From assembly GCF_044458865.1 (NCBI RefSeq), contig NZ_JBITIH010000001.1, forward strand, positions 551,082 to 615,081: a stretch of DNA of 64,000 bases. The letters are read 5' to 3'. Position 1 is the first letter of the stretch. Every line of letters begins with the position of its first letter. Shown piece by piece: positions 32,629 to 40,525 of the stretch. This stretch comes from Micromonospora_G sp044458865 (GTDB taxonomy: Bacteria > Actinomycetota > Actinomycetes > Mycobacteriales > Micromonosporaceae). A program made the position numbers and the translations under genes. Under the pieces are notes generated by a model. The model was not told the DNA's origin and made no database searches. It saw nothing but the letters and a program-made list of their open reading frames with translations.

Positions 32629-34800
32629 TCACCGGAGGTGGTGCTGGGGGGAGGCGAGGAGCGCCCGCGCGATCGCGGTGATCGCGCCGTTGAACGTGGC
32701 GTCGACCTTCGTCGCCGCGGTCACCCCGGCGATGCCGAGAATCAGGTCCTTCTCCTTGTCCGTCAGCTTCTGGTGCACCAGCCGTTGGGCAAGGACGTCG
32801 AGGTACGCCCCGGCGGTGGCCGGCGCCGCCGCGACCAGCTTCTCCGGTGCGGTGTAGGAGAACACCTTCCGGTTTCCGTTGATCACGTCGTGGGCCTCGT
32901 TCCAGCCGCTGACCATGGTTCCGGCGGAGGTCCAGGCGACGTAGACGTCCGGGTAGCCGTTCGGAGTGGAGAGACCGGCCGGGAAGTGACCGAGCTGCTC
33001 CATCTTGTTCTTGATCTGGCTCAGCCCGTCGGCGAACGGGGTCCGCCTGAGATTCGCCGGCTTCTGGTAGTCCGGCGACGGGTCCGGCTGCATCCCGAGC
33101 ACCCGGTAGGTGGCGACCAGGTACTCCATCGGACGGCGTACCTTCTGCCCGACCGAGCCCCAGAACTCGCTGGAGCTGAAAAGGGTCATCAGCACGGGCT
33201 TGATCGCGCCCTTGTTCGCGCTGTACGTCTTCGCCAGCCGCTCGACCAGTGCCTTCGGCGGGGTGTCCGAGACGAACCGGGTGGCGAGGCTCTGCGCGAC
33301 GTAGTTCGCGGTGGAGGGGTGCAGGGCGAGGTGCCTCAGGTACGCCTTGATCACCGCCTCGCCCTCCTCGGCGGAGCTGTTGGCGCTGGTGAAGCCGAGG
33401 ATGCTCACCTTGCCGACGTAGTGCCGGTTGGCGCGGTAGACGTACTCGTCCTTGTCCACACCGAGGCCGGTCTGGAGCATCGCGGCCTGCCGTACGTCCA
33501 TCTCGGTGTAGCCGCCGTCGACGCCGACCGAGTACAGCTCCAGGTTCTCCCGGGCCAGGTTCTCGTTGATCGCGTCCTTGTGCGACTGGCTCTGGTTCAG
33601 GTACGTCAGCAGGGCCGGGTGGGTGTTCGCGGCCACCAGCATGTCGGCGTAGTTGCCGAGCGCGTGTTTGCGGATGACGTCCCGGTCGAACGAGGCGCGC
33701 TGGATGGCGCCGCCGTCGAAGTACGCCGCCACGTGCAGGAAGTCGTTCCAGAAGTCGACCATCACCTCGTAGAGCTGGCGGTCGGACCAGATCTGCCGGG
33801 CGATGGTCGCCCAGACGAACTCCTCGTCGGCGTTGTCGACGTTCTCGACCGTGTCGCGGCGTTCACGGAGCTGCTTGATGGACATGTTCAGCGTGGGCAG
33901 TTCGGCGAGCTTCAGCTCGGCCCGGGTCGGGGCGATCTTGTCCGGGTCGAGCTGCCGGCGCAGCCACTCGTCGATGCCCAAAGTCCTGATCTCGGTCAGC
34001 AGCTTGGGCGTCGCGCCGAAGGTGGCCCGGGTGGCGAGATGCCGGATCGGATCCTTGGCCAGGACGGTCTTGACCGTGACCTCGGTCTGCGCCGCCGCGA
34101 TCCCGGGGCCGCCGAGGGTACGGCCGGCGGCCGGGCTGTTCTTCTTCAGCTCCTGACCGGCCTTGGAGCCCATGTAGCTCTCGTTCTGTTCGGTGTAGGT
34201 GCGCACCGTGCTCGGCTGCTGGCCGCTGGGGCGGTCGGCGGTTCCGTCGGTGATCGCCGCGGCGGTGGCGTTGCCACCGTCACCGCCGGACGGGGTGTGG
34301 CCGAGGATCCTGTCGGCCACACCGTTGCCACCGGAGGCGACCGCGATCGCACCGGCACCGGCCACCACCGCGGCGGCGCTGGTCAGCGCGATCAGCGCCC
34401 GGCGACGACCGTTCGACCTGACCGGTTCCTCGTCGTCGGCCAGTTCGGGCAGTTCGCCCGGTACGGCGTACGAGCGGCGGTCCTCCGGTTCCAGCCCCTC
34501 CGGGCCGACCCACTGCGGCCCACGCCGCCCGCCCACCCGGTGCTCCTCGGTCCACTGGTCGAGCTTCTGGCCGGACTGCTGGTGCGCCCACTGGGCGGCT
34601 GGCTGCGAGTAGCCGGCGTACTGCGGGTGACCCGCCGACCTCGGGTGGCGCGCGTCCGGGTAGCCGTCGGACCCGGACGCCACGCGGCCGTACGACGGGC
34701 CACCGGGCGCGGCCCGGTAGCCGTCTGGGCCGGGCTGAGGTCGACCGTCCCAGGGGCTGTCGTCACGCGATCGGCGTGGTGGCACATTCTGGTCAGCCAT
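32629..34800 (-). CDS. DUF1800 protein
   Basis: A 723-aa protein. The first 130 residues are Pro/Gly/Arg-rich and probably cytoplasmic, then a membrane helix (ALIALTSAAAVVAGAGAIAV). The DUF1800 domain (about 225-710) shows HLATRATFGATPKLLTEIRT, VMVDFWNDFLHVA, NENLARENLELYSVG and YTEMDVRQAAMLQTG. Function unknown. First gene of the flavin operon, seven bases upstream of DUF1501. ATG chosen at MADQNVPPRR. Confidence 0.87.
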   Translation of the reverse strand: MADQNVPPRRSRDDSPWDGRPQPGPDGYRAAPGGPSYGRVASGSDGYPDARHPRSAGHPQYAGYSQPAAQWAHQQSGQKLDQWTEEHRVGGRRGPQWVGPEGLEPEDRRSYAVPGELPELADDEEPVRSNGRRRALIALTSAAAVVAGAGAIAVASGGNGVADRILGHTPSGGDGGNATAAAITDGTADRPSGQQPSTVRTYTEQNESYMGSKAGQELKKNSPAAGRTLGGPGIAAAQTEVTVKTVLAKDPIRHLATRATFGATPKLLTEIRTLGIDEWLRRQLDPDKIAPTRAELKLAELPTLNMSIKQLRERRDTVENVDNADEEFVWATIARQIWSDRQLYEVMVDFWNDFLHVAAYFDGGAIQRASFDRDVIRKHALGNYADMLVAANTHPALLTYLNQSQSHKDAINENLARENLELYSVGVDGGYTEMDVRQAAMLQTGLGVDKDEYVYRANRHYVGKVSILGFTSANSSAEEGEAVIKAYLRHLALHPSTANYVAQSLATRFVSDTPPKALVERLAKTYSANKGAIKPVLMTLFSSSEFWGSVGQKVRRPMEYLVATYRVLGMQPDPSPDYQKPANLRRTPFADGLSQIKNKMEQLGHFPAGLSTPNGYPDVYVAWTSAGTMVSGWNEAHDVINGNRKVFSYTAPEKLVAAAPATAGAYLDVLAQRLVHQKLTDKEKDLILGIAGVTAATKVDATFNGAITAIARALLASPQHHLR

Positions 34801-35263
34801 GTACCAATCCGTCTGCTGAGGCACGCCGGGGTTCAGGCTCCGCGACAATTGGCGGGGCGGGGCCTCCAGCGGCGGTTCTTGGGGGGTTGCTACGGGAAGG
34901 TAGCCCCGGGGCCGACCCGCTTCAAGATGGCCGAAATTGCACTCCAGGCCGACTTAAGGCTCGGCTCAGGGGAATCACCGGTATGCGGTATCAACCCGAT
35001 CCGGCCGGCACGGGCGCGAGCAGCACCGATGTTGTCCGGCGGGCACCCGCGACACCCTCCGTAACCTGCGGGAATGGGAGCAGGGGAATCAACAGCAAAG
35101 GCAAACTTAAGGATGGATTAAGTGAAATTTTGTCGTACCCGTTGGTACGTGGAGTCGCATTACTGGCGACAGTCACAGTCGGTAGCAGGGGCAGGAGTGA
35201 GAGCGGCCCCGGATCGGGTATCCCCGCGCCGGACTGTTGACGCGTGAGGGGAAGGCTGCCGCC
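34801..35263. other. Intergenic region between divergent DUF1800 and DUF3040 genes
   Basis: No gene supported. An AT-rich patch near 35105-35135 is unusual for this DNA and probably holds promoters. A small perfect hairpin (CGTACC/GGTACG) lies at 35134-35149. Confidence 0.5.
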
Positions 35264-35521
35264 ATGCTCAGCAAAGAGGATCAGCGTCGGTTCGACGAGA
35301 TCACCCGCCAGCTGAGAATCAGCGACCCGGACTTCGTCGCCCGACTCAGTAATCGTGCGCAAGCCCGCCGGGGCAGACTCCTGCTCCTGTTGACCGTCAT
35401 ACTCTGGAGCGCCGTACCAGCCGTGGTCGTGATCGGCGGTTGGGTGGCGGCCGTGATGGCGCCGGTCGTACTCGCCGCCGCCAGCGTGCTGGCCTGGCGG
35501 GTGCGCCGACTGCACCATTGA
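35264..35521 (+). CDS. DUF3040 small membrane protein
   Basis: An 85-aa protein. MLSKEDQRRFDEITRQLRIS matches the DUF3040 N-terminus. Two hydrophobic helices follow (LLLLLTVILWSAVPAVVVIG and VAAVMAPVVLAAASVLAWRV). Common in actinobacteria, function unknown. GAGGGG lies upstream of the ATG. Confidence 0.8.
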   Translation: MLSKEDQRRFDEITRQLRISDPDFVARLSNRAQARRGRLLLLLTVILWSAVPAVVVIGGWVAAVMAPVVLAAASVLAWRVRRLHH

Positions 35522-35527
35522 CGGGCC

Positions 35528-35616
35528 GGCGTCACCGATCCGCCCGGCGTCACTGTTTTCCGGCTGGCGTCACCGATCCGGCTGGCGTCACCGATCCGCC
35601 CGGCGTCACTGTTCCG
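35528..35616. repeat. Five ~18-bp repeats at the end of the SWIM gene
   Basis: GGCGTCACCGATCCG occurs at 35528, 35566 and 35584. Variants GGCGTCACTGTT(TT)CCG occur at 35546 and 35602. Spacing is 18-20 bases. The last copy contains the stop codon of the SWIM gene, so changes in copy number could alter the protein's C-terminus. Confidence 0.8.
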
Positions 35617-36532
35617 GCTGGCCGAAGCGGGCATACGCCCGACGGAGGCGTTCGACCAGCCCGGGACCGCCGATCGCCGCCGCCGGGGCGCCGAGCTGCC
35701 GCAACAGCAGGTCCGGCTCGGTGGCCAGAATCGGCGCCGGGTCCGGCAACGGCACCGGCGGTAGCCAGAAACGGTCGATCGCCGTGTCCAGAGCCGCATC
35801 GGGCAGATCGGCCAGGGCCAGCTCGGCGCCGACGGACGGTGCGGCGACGGCCGAGCCGGCGGTGCCGGGCAACGGCTCGACGGACGCCGACACGGCCGGC
35901 ACCGGCTCGGACGGCGTGCCCTTGGCGCGCCGCGTACGGAGCCGGTCGAGCAGCTCATCCCGGGTCCGGCCCCGCCAGTGCAACAACTGGAACGGGTCGG
36001 CGTCGAACGCCTCGGCGAGCAGGTAGAACGACGCGGCGAGATGCTTGCACGGCACCGCGAAGTCGGGGCAGTCGCAGCGCATCGTCAGGTCGTCGACCGT
36101 GGCCGGGAAAAGCGGGGCGTCCGCCTCCGCGAACACCTCCTCCAGTTCCGGTGGCAGGTCACCGGCGAGCAGTTGGGCACTGAACAGCGCCTGCCCGGCG
36201 AGCACCGTCTCGATCCGGACCCAGACCGGTTCGGCGTACGGGCGCAACCGGACCGTCACCTTGTACGGCTTCGGCCGGGAGCCCTGCACCACCGCCGCCA
36301 CCACGCCCGGGGTGACCTCCAGGGAGAGCACCTGACCGGCGCGGGCGTACGCCCGGCCCCGGGTCAGCCGGGTGCCGAGCGCGAACGACTCCAGTACGTC
36401 GACGAACCGTCGGGACCACCAGGACGCGCCGATCGCCCCCCGGGCCGTACGCGCCCGCAGCCCACCGTCGACCTTGCGCGGCCGGCCGAAGTCGGCGAAC
36501 CGCCCCGAACCCGCCCCCGTCGACTCGCTCAC
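35606..36532 (-). CDS. SWIM zinc-finger protein
   Basis: A 308-aa protein with one SWIM motif, MRCDCPDFAVPCKHLAASFY (CxCxnCxH), at about residues 145-164, preceded by a WWSRRFVDVLESFALGTRLT region. SWIM domains bind DNA or proteins. The pairing with an SNF2 ATPase immediately upstream (GTGA overlap) is a constant actinobacterial arrangement, so the two likely form a chromatin- or DNA-remodelling complex. Confidence 0.88.
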   Translation of the reverse strand: MSESTGAGSGRFADFGRPRKVDGGLRARTARGAIGASWWSRRFVDVLESFALGTRLTRGRAYARAGQVLSLEVTPGVVAAVVQGSRPKPYKVTVRLRPYAEPVWVRIETVLAGQALFSAQLLAGDLPPELEEVFAEADAPLFPATVDDLTMRCDCPDFAVPCKHLAASFYLLAEAFDADPFQLLHWRGRTRDELLDRLRTRRAKGTPSEPVPAVSASVEPLPGTAGSAVAAPSVGAELALADLPDAALDTAIDRFWLPPVPLPDPAPILATEPDLLLRQLGAPAAAIGGPGLVERLRRAYARFGQPEQ

Positions 36533-39500
36533 TCGACCACCGCCCCGGCCTCCAGCGCGAACAGCCCGCGCAGCTCCGACGTGGACAGTTCGGTGACCCA
36601 CTGCTCACCGGTGCCGACGATCTTCGCGGCGAGCCCACGCTTCTCCGCGATCATCGCGGAGATCTTCTCCTCGACGGTGCCGGCGCAGACGAACTTGCGT
36701 ACCTGCACCGCCCGACGCTGACCGATCCGGAAGGCCCGGTCGGTGGCCTGGTCCTCGACCGCCGGGTTCCACCAACGGTCCACGTGCACGACGTGGTTGG
36801 CGGCGGTCAGGGTCAGCCCGGTGCCGCCCGCCTTGATCGAGAGGACGAAGAGCGGCGGCCCACCGTCGGACTGGAACCGGGACACCAGGTTGTCCCGTGC
36901 CGCCTTGCCGACCCCGCCGTGCAGGTAGAGCACCTCGCGCCCGAGCCGGGCCGACAGATGCGCCCGGAGCATGTTGCCGAACTCGGCGTACTGGGTGAAG
37001 AGCAGCGCCTTCTCCCCCGCCACGAGCACCTCGTCGACGATCTCCTCCAACCGGGCCAGCTTGCCCGAGCGGCCGACCAGGTTGGACCCGTCGCGCAGCA
37101 GTTGCGCCGGGTGGTTGCAGACCTGCTTGAGTTTGGTCATGGTGGCGAGCACCAGGCCACGTCGCTCGATCCCGCTGCTGGACTCGATCCGGGCCATCAT
37201 GTCGTCGACCACCGCCTGGTAGAGGGAGCCCTGTTCGGCGGTGAGGTTGCAGAGCACCTCCATCTCCAGCTTCTCCGGCAGGTCCGAGATGATCGACTTG
37301 TCGGTCTTGGTACGCCGCAGCACGAACGGGCCGGTGATCCGACGCAACCGCTGTGCCGCGTCGTCGTCGCCGTGCCGCTCGATCGGCACCGCGTACCGCT
37401 TCTTGAACGCGGTGGAGGTGCCGAGTAGGCCCGGGTTCGCGAACTCCATGATCGACCAGAGGTCGGCGAGCCGGTTCTCGACCGGCGTACCGGTGACCGC
37501 GATCCGGTGCCGGGCGGGCAACGCGCGGACCGCGGCGGCCTGCCGGGTCGCGGCGTTCTTGATCGCCTGTGCCTCGTCCACCACCAACCGGTGCCAGTCG
37601 ACCTCGGCCAGCTCCACCGCGTCCCGGGCCGCCACCGAGTAGGTGGTCAGCACCAGGTCCGCGTCCCGCACCGCCTCGGTGAACGTGCCGCCCCGCGCCC
37701 GCTCGGCCCCGTGGTGCACGTGCACACGCAACTCCGGCGCGAACTTCGCCGCCTCCCGCTGCCAGTTGCCGACCAACGACATCGGACAGACCAGCAGGGT
37801 CGGCCCGCACCCCGGCTCGTCCCCGGCGAGCAGGGCCAGCAACTGCACCGTCTTGCCCAGCCCCATGTCGTCGGCGAGCACCCCGCCGAGCCCCAGCGAC
37901 TGGAGAAAAGCCAACCAGGCCAGACCCCGTTTCTGGTACGGCCGCAGCGTGCCCCGGAACCCGGCCGGCTCGTCGCGCGGGGTGAGATGCCGTTCGGCCT
38001 GCCCGGCGAGCAGGTCACCGAGCGGACCGTCGGCGGTGACCGTCAGCACCGGCAACGCGTCCGGCTCGTCCGGCGTGGCCAGCCCCATCCGCAACAGGTC
38101 ACCGACGGTCAGCTCGCCACCGTCGCGGAGCAGCTTCAGGCCGGCGGCCAGCCGTCGGGCGTCCAACTCGACCCACTGCCCGCGCAGCCGCACCAGCGGA
38201 CTCTTCAGCTTGGCCAGGTCCCGCAACTCCCGAGCGGAGAGCGGCTGGTCACCGAGGGCCAGCTCCCACTTGTAGTCGACCAGCGCGTCGAGGCCGAGCG
38301 AACTGCGTACCGCGACCGTGCCCGGAGCGGTACGGCTCTTCGCCTGCAACCGGGCCCCGAGCCGGGCACTCGGCCGCGACCACCAGGACGGGAGCAGCAC
38401 CCCGAAGCCGGCCGCGTGCAGCACCGGGGCCCCGTCGCGGAGGAACCGGTGCGCCCCCTCGGTGTCCAGCGCCAGCCCGTCCGGCATCGCCGTACGCAGC
38501 GCCCCGGTCAGCTCCGGCCAGAGCCGGCTGGCCCGGCCGAGTTCCGCCAGAAGCGTCTCCTGCGGGGCGTCGAGATGCCGGGCCAGTGCCCGCAGCCCGC
38601 CCCGGGCCTGCCAGATCCGGTCCGCGCCGACGATCAGGCTCGGCTCCTCGGCGGACTGGAGCGCGAACTCGACCCGCCACCCGTCCCCCTGGTCAACCTC
38701 GATCCCGACCCCGTCGCCCGGTGCGTCGCCGCCGCTGCCCTCGCCCGCCTCGACCAGGTCCACGTCGGGTGCCGGTGGCTCGACCAGGCGGAAACAGGCC
38801 CGTACCGGGCTGCCCGCCGCATCCCGCTGCCACACACCGATCTCGTCGACCAGGGTGCCCAGCGCCGCCGGGGTGATCGGGAACCGGCGCTCCCGCCCGG
38901 TCAACGCCCGCAGCCAGGCCCGTACGCCCGCCGAGACGCCGGTGGCCCGGGAGTCGATCAGGCGTACGCCCTCCAGGGCGGTCCGGGCGGCGGCGTCGGT
39001 GAGCGTGTCGAGGGCGTCGGCGACCAACGCGGCGGCGGAGGTTCCCGGCTCGGCGGCCCGTACGGCCGGCGGCAACGCCATCGCGAGGGCCCGTACGCGA
39101 CCCGCGTCGGCGCCGGTGAGCAGCGGGCGCCAGACCGCGACCGCCGTACCGTCGGAGCCGTCCGGTTCGGCGAGCACCCCGGGCAGGGTACGGCCCCGGT
39201 TGACCAGGTCGGTGGCGAAGCCGGCGAGTTCCTCGACCAGTCGCAGCGTTGCGCCCCGGACCACGGTCGAGGAGTCGGCGAGCGCGAGCAGCACCGGCAG
39301 GGCGTGGTCGGCGTCGTACTCCAGGGTCGGCACCCGCCAGGCGGCGAGGGTGAGCCGACCGGTGGCCGGTCCGGCCTGGTCGGCTCCCCGGACCAGCTCC
39401 GGGGAGTCGGCCGGGACGCCGGCCCGGGTCGGCAGGGTGAGCAGTGCGGTGCTGGTCGCGGCCTTCGCGGCGACCTCACCGAGCGTGTCGGCGAGCACGA

Positions 39501-39633
39501 CGTAGCCGGCGGCGAACGGGTGTCCGCGTTCCCGCCCCACCCGCCCCGACCGCCGCGTCGGGGCAACCCCCGGCGCCGCGTCCTCCGCCCAGAGCGCCAG
39601 CCGCCCACCCACCAGCCACACCCCGTGCACCAC
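36529..39633 (-). CDS. SNF2-family DEAD/DEAH helicase
   Basis: A protein of about 1034 aa. The N-terminal half is an actinobacterial extension (MVVHGVWLVGGRLALWAED-like start). The helicase core (about 560-1030) has Walker A ADDMGLGKTVQLL, VVDEAQAIKN (DEAQ), AVTGTPVENRLADLWSIMEF, and in lobe 2 LFTQYAEFGNML, GGTGLTLTAANHVVHVDRWW and DRAFRIGQ. It is an ATP-driven DNA translocase partnered with the SWIM protein. GTG 39633 is the most plausible start; TTG 39639 is possible. Confidence 0.9.
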   Translation of the reverse strand: MVHGVWLVGGRLALWAEDAAPGVAPTRRSGRVGRERGHPFAAGYVVLADTLGEVAAKAATSTALLTLPTRAGVPADSPELVRGADQAGPATGRLTLAAWRVPTLEYDADHALPVLLALADSSTVVRGATLRLVEELAGFATDLVNRGRTLPGVLAEPDGSDGTAVAVWRPLLTGADAGRVRALAMALPPAVRAAEPGTSAAALVADALDTLTDAAARTALEGVRLIDSRATGVSAGVRAWLRALTGRERRFPITPAALGTLVDEIGVWQRDAAGSPVRACFRLVEPPAPDVDLVEAGEGSGGDAPGDGVGIEVDQGDGWRVEFALQSAEEPSLIVGADRIWQARGGLRALARHLDAPQETLLAELGRASRLWPELTGALRTAMPDGLALDTEGAHRFLRDGAPVLHAAGFGVLLPSWWSRPSARLGARLQAKSRTAPGTVAVRSSLGLDALVDYKWELALGDQPLSARELRDLAKLKSPLVRLRGQWVELDARRLAAGLKLLRDGGELTVGDLLRMGLATPDEPDALPVLTVTADGPLGDLLAGQAERHLTPRDEPAGFRGTLRPYQKRGLAWLAFLQSLGLGGVLADDMGLGKTVQLLALLAGDEPGCGPTLLVCPMSLVGNWQREAAKFAPELRVHVHHGAERARGGTFTEAVRDADLVLTTYSVAARDAVELAEVDWHRLVVDEAQAIKNAATRQAAAVRALPARHRIAVTGTPVENRLADLWSIMEFANPGLLGTSTAFKKRYAVPIERHGDDDAAQRLRRITGPFVLRRTKTDKSIISDLPEKLEMEVLCNLTAEQGSLYQAVVDDMMARIESSSGIERRGLVLATMTKLKQVCNHPAQLLRDGSNLVGRSGKLARLEEIVDEVLVAGEKALLFTQYAEFGNMLRAHLSARLGREVLYLHGGVGKAARDNLVSRFQSDGGPPLFVLSIKAGGTGLTLTAANHVVHVDRWWNPAVEDQATDRAFRIGQRRAVQVRKFVCAGTVEEKISAMIAEKRGLAAKIVGTGEQWVTELSTSELRGLFALEAGAVVE

Positions 39634-39638
39634 CCGCA

Positions 39639-39686
39639 AGGAAGGGCCCCTTCTTATCGTTTTCGGTAGAGGAAGGGTCCCTTCCT
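39639..39686. repeat. Second GGAAGGGNCCCTTCC palindrome
   Basis: AGGAAGGGCCCCTTC and GAAGGGTCCCTTCCT pair at 14 of 15 positions around an 18-base loop. The flank CTAACACCT is the reverse complement of AGGTGTTAG at the other copy near 17571, so both belong to one repeat family. It lies directly in front of the SNF2 gene, where it could also end transcription from the right. Confidence 0.7.
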
Positions 39687-39792
39687 AACACCTCAGGCTA
39701 GTCAGCCGGTGGAGCCACCCGGCCGCACACGTGGTCCGGCGTTACCAGCCTCTCCACCCGACCGGCCGCTCCACCCGGCTAGCCTCGGCAGG

Positions 39793-40395
39793 ATGACCGA
39801 GTCGACGACGAACCGGCACGCCGTGGTGATCCCCGGCGGTGGCTACGGACCCCAGGCGCCGCTGCTGGCGTACGCGGCGGACGCGGCGGAAGCACGGCGT
39901 GCCCGGGTGCACCCGATCTCCTGGACGGCAGACCCGAGGAAGGTGCCGCCGGACGACCGGCAGGGTTGGGTGGCCGCCCAGGTCGCCCCGGTGCTGGACG
40001 AACTGGAGACACGAACGGCGCCGCCGCAGCCGGACGAGCTGACCGCTCCCCCGCCGGCTGGCATTCCGCTGCTGATCGGCAAGTCGTTCGGAACGTACGC
40101 CGCCGCTCTCGCCGCCGACCGGGGACTGCCGGCGGTCTGGCTCACCCCGTTGCTGACCAACGAAACGGTGGTGGCGTCGCTGCGTCAGGCGACCGCCCCG
40201 GCGCTACTCGTCGGGGGGACCGCCGACCCGCTCTGGGACGGCCAACTGGCCCGGCAGCTCTCGCCGTACGTGCTGGAGGTGACCGACGCCGACCACGGCA
40301 TGTACCTGCCCGGTCCACTCGCCGGCTCGGCGGCGGTGCTCGGCCGGGTCGCCACCGCGGTCGAGGAGTTCCTGGACGACGTGCTCTGGCGCTGA
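39793..40395 (+). CDS. Alpha/beta hydrolase-fold protein
   Basis: A 200-aa protein with strand-loop HAVVIPGGGYGPQAPLLAYA, the nucleophile elbow LIGKSFGTYAAALA (GxSxG-like, Lys before Ser), LVGGTADPLWDG carrying the acid and TDADHGMYLPG carrying the His. The triad looks complete. Substrate unknown. Confidence 0.72.
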   Translation: MTESTTNRHAVVIPGGGYGPQAPLLAYAADAAEARRARVHPISWTADPRKVPPDDRQGWVAAQVAPVLDELETRTAPPQPDELTAPPPAGIPLLIGKSFGTYAAALAADRGLPAVWLTPLLTNETVVASLRQATAPALLVGGTADPLWDGQLARQLSPYVLEVTDADHGMYLPGPLAGSAAVLGRVATAVEEFLDDVLWR

Positions 40396-40457
40396 CCGCG
40401 ACCAACCAGGTGACCGGTCAGGCCCGCCCGGTGACCGGCCAGACCCGTCCGATACGG

Positions 40458-40498
40458 CCGGACCGTCCCACCCCCTGGTCGGGGGCGGGACGGTCCGG
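40458..40498. terminator. Bidirectional terminator between convergent genes
   Basis: Arms CCGGACCGTCCC-A-CCCCC and the complementary strand pair at 17 of 18 positions around a five-base loop. It lies between the stops of the hydrolase and the secreted protease and serves both. Confidence 0.75.
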
Positions 40499-40525
40499 GA
40501 CTTTCCGTTACCTGTACCTGGTCAG

